Source of the DNA: Mesostigma viride
Taxonomy: Eukaryota > Streptophyta > Mesostigmatophyceae > Mesostigmatales > Mesostigmataceae
Assembly (NCBI GenBank): GCA_009746045.1
Contig: RPFO01001034.1
Span: 280,001-344,000 of the forward strand
Length of the DNA: 64,000 nucleotides
Direction of reading: 5' to 3'
Shown here: piece after piece, positions 60,953 through 64,000 of the stretch
How positions within the stretch are numbered: position 1 is the stretch's first letter
Layout: each line of letters starts with the position of its first letter
Position numbers and translations under genes: made by a program
Notes under the pieces: model-generated
Told to the model about the DNA's origin: nothing
The model's database searches: none
Seen by the model: the letters and a program-made list of their open reading frames with translations, nothing else

Positions 60953-61960
60953 TCGCGCGCAGCGGGAGGAACGCGACCAGCCGCCAGGTCAATGAGGGTG
61001 TCAAAGAGAATGTCCTCGCCCCCATGCCCCACCAGGACCTCCAAGTGCTCGTAGCGCCAGCCCGACGGCCCGGTAGAGGAAGCCCGCGGGACCTCACGCA
61101 TCACCTCCAGGAAGCAGTCGCGGTCCAGCCGGAGGGGGGCCGGCAGGGGGTCCGGCACGGGCAGCTGGAATCCGGGCTCCGCAGGGTGAAGAGCCTCCAA
61201 GGCCGCCAGGGTAGCCGCATTGGCGGGGGCGAGCTTGGCCATTTCCAAGCGGGTCATGGCCCGGCTGAGCTGCCCCTCGCGGACGAGGCGGATGACGTCG
61301 GCGGCCACCCGCTCGAAGTTGACCTCCCCCGACAGCCGGGCCGTGCGCGGGGGCGGCACGCCAAACAGCCCCTCCCAGTCCCCCTGCAGAAAGCGTCGGC
61401 AACGGGCAATAACCGCACCCTGGAGGCCGCGCACACCACGCCCGAGAGGGGTGAGGAGCAGGCGGGGGGTCACCATGTGCAGTTTAAAGCCCAGCGGGTC
61501 GTCCGGAGCGGCGTGCATGCGCCGGAGAGAAACGATTGCACATTGCGCGAAAAGGCTACGCGCGCGGTGGGGGAGGTCGGTCAGGGTAGACGTCGGGTTG
61601 ATGGCGCATGCATCCCAGGGAACCGTGTCAAGCCAACGCCAACTGGCCGAGTAGTCGGGCGGCGGGGGCTGGGAGCCGGTGGGAGCCGAGGCGGGAGGGG
61701 GGGAGGGGGCCGGGACTGCTGGCCGGTTGAGGGGCCGTTGAGCAACACAGGCGCGCGCGTGCTGAGCGCGCCCGTGAATGGAGTACACCCGCTGGCAGTG
61801 AGCTTCCGGGCACCGGTAACAGCTCATGGCCTGCAGATCCGCCGCGCCGAGATCGGGGTGCACAGCGCGAAGGTGCTGGCAGAGGAGGTTACGGTTGTGG
61901 AACACACCGCACACGGGGACCCCGTGGGAAGCAGCACGGCACACCGGTGAAGGCCGTCGG
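60838..61960 (-). CDS. Non-LTR ORF2 linker with C2H2-type fingers
   Basis: From about 61960 this frame reads VCGVFHNRNLLCQHLRAVH and CYRCPEAHCQRVYSIHGRAQ, C2H2-like fingers of the kind found before reverse transcriptase in R2-type elements. A conserved-looking linker (DYSASWRWLDTVPWDACAIN, GPSGWRYEHLEVLVG) leads into the polymerase. It ends by running past the C8 tract, where the polymerase frame takes over at PPEGKVRPIACGEVL. Nucleic-acid binding at the target site is the likely role. Confidence 0.75.
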
Positions 61961-62540
61961 CGGGCGCTGAGTGGCGGGGAGCGGCGCCAGCAAAGGCAGG
62001 ACGTGGGGCCTGCGGCGTCTCCCCAGCCGGGCCGGCAGGCGCGCGCACCACGACCCGACCAGCGCCCGGCAGGCCCGCCGGGGCCACGGAGGAGGCAGTG
62101 CCCACCGGGGAGACCCCCAGCGGAGGGGGATCGAGAACGCCGGCGCCCCTCCCAGGGGGACTCGCCAGCGCGCCCGCGACCACCCCAGGCCCCGGCAACG
62201 AGGCCGGGGGCGGAGGCCGAGGGGTCGGGGAGGCAGCTGGCCCCGGGGCCCGGTGGGGACCCGGCAGGGGACCCAGCGAGACCGGGGGCGGGCCGAGAGG
62301 AAGCGCAGTCCCAGGGGGCGGCACAACAGCCCGGCACAACGGGCAGCGCGGCACGGAGTGGAGCAAGCTGCGCGCGATGCACGCTTGATGGAATGTGTGG
62401 CCGCACGCGGGCAGGCGACACAAGCCATCCCCCGGCCGGAAGGGCTCAAGGCAGATGGCACAGGAGCCCGACTCGGGGTCGTCCCCCTCCAGAAGGGACC
62501 GGACATGAGGGGGGGCGGGTCCCAGCCGGCCTCCCAGCAA
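61824..62540 (-). CDS. Non-LTR ORF2 RING-H2 finger module
   Basis: It contains CAICLEPFRPGDGLCRLPAC, then GHTFHQACIARSLL and CPLC, a complete C3H2C3 RING-H2 pattern characteristic of E3 ubiquitin ligases. A ~110-residue Pro/Gly/Ala-rich linker follows. The frame connects upstream with 62510-63079 through a G7/C7 run and downstream with the C2H2 region by another one-base change. A RING in a retrotransposon is unusual. Ligase activity is not established. Confidence 0.8.
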   Translation of the reverse strand: MLGGRLGPAPPHVRSLLEGDDPESGSCAICLEPFRPGDGLCRLPACGHTFHQACIARSLLHSVPRCPLCRAVVPPPGTALPLGPPPVSLGPLPGPHRAPGPAASPTPRPPPPASLPGPGVVAGALASPPGRGAGVLDPPPLGVSPVGTASSVAPAGLPGAGRVVVRAPAGPAGETPQAPRPAFAGAAPRHSAPADGLHRCAVLLPTGSPCAVCSTTVTSSASTFALCTPISARRICRP

Positions 62541-63079
62541 CCCGGGAGAGCGGCAATCTGGGCGCGCGAGAGGATGCCGACCGGTTGGTCAGCCGCGGGG
62601 TGCCATTCGTGCGGGATGCCTGCCAACTCCAGGATGTCGTGGAGGAAGGCAGAAACAGGCGTCCCCGCGGTTAGGGGCTGGGCGCGCCCGGCCGAGTCCA
62701 CCAAGATGGCCTGGCCGCCCTGAACCGCGATGGGGGCCCCGAACTCCACACGCAGCATGGCGGCCTGCGCCAGGCTGAGGGAGGTGATGAGAAAGCCCCC
62801 ACTGGCAACCGGGCCGGGAGGCGGGGCCTGGGCGTCCAAGAAGAGGCGAAGCTGCCGCGGGGACATGAGGCCCAGGTCGGCGCCGCCCGCGAGGTAGGCC
62901 GCCCGCACCGAGACCTGTGCGTCTCGAGCCACCGCCGTGACGAACTCGACCACCTCCTGACCCACCCGCTCGTCCAGGGAAAGCAGCTCTTCCTGCCGGG
63001 CGGCCGGGAGATGCCACGGCAGCCGGCAGCCGGCGTGATATCCTTCCAAGACATACCCCCAAAGAGTCGAGGCCGTCAC
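62510..63079 (-). CDS. Non-LTR ORF2 N-terminal part
   Basis: It starts where the PHD ORF stops (the two overlap by a few bases) and reads WGYVLEGYHAGCRLPWHLPA, then HDILELAGIPHEWHPAADQP and ILSRAQIAALPGCWEAG. No domain is recognised. It passes into the RING frame at 62509-62515. The tight overlap with the PHD ORF suggests coupled translation or a single protein separated by an indel. Confidence 0.55.
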
Positions 63080-63906
63080 CGGGGGGCGGCGGAAAGAAAT
63101 GTCGCCCGCACCTGCGCAACTAGGGCCAGGAAGGCCGGGGGCCTAGGGAGCGAGGGGAAGGCGGCCTGGAGCCCGACCGCGTCCAGCAACAAAGGGCAGT
63201 ACGCCCAAGAAAAGGTGGCGCGGCCCACCACGCCGACAATGTGCGAGGGCGGCCACGAGGTGAACGCGTGGGCCCGGGGGCCGCCGTCCCACGCGGCAAG
63301 GACGGGGGTGGCGGCTGGGTGGCCAACCGCGGCCGGGGGAAGGGAGGCCAGAGCGTCGGGGAGCGAGGGGCCGGGGGCGGGCGCCGGGGTCGCCAGGCCC
63401 GCCGGGGGTCGGCCGGGCCAGCCCAGGCGACAGCGCCGCGCCCCCGTCGGCGGGGCCAGGCGACGGGTGGGGCCCCGGGGCCGAGGGCGCCAGGGCCCGA
63501 GCAACGGCGGCCCCATCGGGCAGGCCACGGCCCGCCCCGAGGGCCTCGGCAGGGGGGCACACGGGGCAGGGGGCCGGAGCACCCAGCGGGGAGGGCAGCC
63601 CGGGGGCCCGCCGGGGGGACAGCGCGGGCACGTCCAGGAGCCCGGCGGGACCCGGTAGAGCCGGGGAGTAAGACACTGCAAGTGCCACCCGGAATTGCAA
63701 GCATCACAAACTAACATGTGGTGCCCGCGGTGCCCGCTCCGGCAGACCTCGCAGACCAAGGAGGGGGAGACCGGGGCGCCCGAGCCCCCCGCAGCCGGGT
63801 CGCCCACCTCCGCAAGAAGGGCCGCAAGCCGAGAGGACCGCCGAGGCGCCAACCGGGGAGCGGGGGAGCCGTTGGGCGAAGGGGGTCGTGGGTCGTCCAT
63901 GAACAA
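63076..63906 (-). CDS. Non-LTR ORF1-like protein with PHD finger
   Basis: This 276-residue frame starts MFMDDPRPPSPNGS. Residues ~50-100 form a PHD finger: VCEVCRSGHRGHHMLVCDAC, GWHLQC and WTCPRCPP (C4HC3). PHD fingers read histone H3 tails and occur in ORF1 of some CR1/L2-type elements. The rest is Pro/Gly/Ala/Arg-rich with a C-terminal hydrophobic region, FSWAYCPLLLDAVGLQAAFP. The 5' leader upstream is extremely G/C-rich. Chromatin targeting of the element is a reasonable inference. Confidence 0.75.
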   Translation of the reverse strand: MFMDDPRPPSPNGSPAPRLAPRRSSRLAALLAEVGDPAAGGSGAPVSPSLVCEVCRSGHRGHHMLVCDACNSGWHLQCLTPRLYRVPPGSWTCPRCPPGGPPGCPPRWVLRPPAPCAPLPRPSGRAVACPMGPPLLGPWRPRPRGPTRRLAPPTGARRCRLGWPGRPPAGLATPAPAPGPSLPDALASLPPAAVGHPAATPVLAAWDGGPRAHAFTSWPPSHIVGVVGRATFSWAYCPLLLDAVGLQAAFPSLPRPPAFLALVAQVRATFLSAAPR

Positions 63907-63931
63907 TCAGGGCAGGCGTGGCAGCCACCGA

Positions 63932-64000
63932 GGGGGGGGCGGGGGGTGTGGGGGGCGGAGCCCCCCACGCGGGGGGTTTGGGGGGCGGCAGCCCCCCAAC
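63932..64000. repeat. G-run cluster with hairpins at the right edge
   Basis: Runs of 6-8 G recur on the plus strand, some paired with nearby C runs (GGGGGGCGGAGCCCCCC; GGGGGGCGGCAGCCCCCC). This is the leader of the non-LTR element, opposite strand. It could form G-quadruplexes or strong hairpins. Confidence 0.7.

Larger units (their letters stand above)
58608..64000 (-). mobile_element. REL-endonuclease non-LTR retrotransposon with PHD, RING and zinc-finger modules
   Basis: The 3' junction is exact (ATTTTTAA next to CATATAG of the Gypsy LTR). The element runs beyond the right edge. In sense order it has a G/C-rich leader, PHD-finger ORF, a frame with RING-H2, C2H2 finger region, reverse transcriptase, CCHC and restriction-like endonuclease. 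No poly(A) tail is present. Frame changes coincide with C7 and C8 runs (62509-62515 and 60899-60906), so the real ORF2 may be continuous. Two decayed relatives and a truncated copy lie elsewhere in the window. Confidence 0.85.

Noticed and set aside
59405-61054. 549-codon plus-strand frame at the non-LTR element
   Set aside because: It is antisense to the reverse transcriptase, and the GC-rich composition suppresses stops. The translation has no domain.

Overview
This is a eukaryotic nuclear window that is dominated by transposable elements. A green alga is the most plausible source. The clues are GC-rich nuclear coding sequence, an expanded family of cysteine-type leucine-rich-repeat (LRR) proteins, algal-type Copia, Ty3/Gypsy and non-LTR elements, and an AT-rich insert of mitochondrial DNA (rpl14 end plus atp6 start) read with the standard code. 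The species cannot be named from sequence alone. No rRNA, complete tRNA or CRISPR array was seen.

Layout. 1-4.3 kb: a decayed non-LTR 3' end, then a short element and a longer relative that share their ends; the longer one carries a broken L1-like ORF1. 5.0-7.1 kb: LRR-A, the only intact LRR gene (minus strand). 7.1-12.8 kb: mostly featureless, with small tandem and direct repeats. 12.8-14.2 kb: an internally deleted piggyBac-derived gene. 16.6-25.2 kb: LRR-B, LRR-C and LRR-D in tandem on the plus strand. B and C carry the same mitochondrial insert at the same codon, B alone also carries a 178-bp non-LTR insertion in that insert, and C is a mosaic of A-like and B-like sequence. 25.8-26.8 kb: about 1.05 kb of GGTC microsatellite. 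27.1-29.2 kb: a decayed restriction-endonuclease-type non-LTR element. 29.2-31.3 kb: nothing recognised.

From 31.3 kb to the end is a nest of insertions. The outermost is a chromodomain Ty3/Gypsy element on the minus strand (3' LTR 31286-31857, 5' LTR from 58375) with an extra RNase H1-N/viroplasmin-like ORF before gag and an extra ORF after the chromodomain. It has been hit by a hAT-like DNA element (33783-35130, 8-bp target duplication), a plus-strand Copia element (35752-50380, duplication CTGAC), a two-unit palindromic element in pol (54237-55054, duplication ATAAT), and a non-LTR element in its 5' LTR (58608 to window end). A second, younger Copia element (36573-44933, duplication TAAAC) sits in gag of the first and may itself hold a solo LTR. 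Taking out each insert with one target duplication restores continuous host reading in the cases I could trace.

The most unusual content is the pair of Copia elements. Both have gag, integrase, protease, reverse transcriptase, RNase H order (protease after integrase), a protease active site whose Gly is replaced (DTQ or DTN), a reverse transcriptase box HGDD, a D-x29-E integrase, and LTRs that begin AGTT and end AACT. Many coding breaks fall in G/C homopolymers, so some 'pseudogene' calls may reflect sequencing indels.
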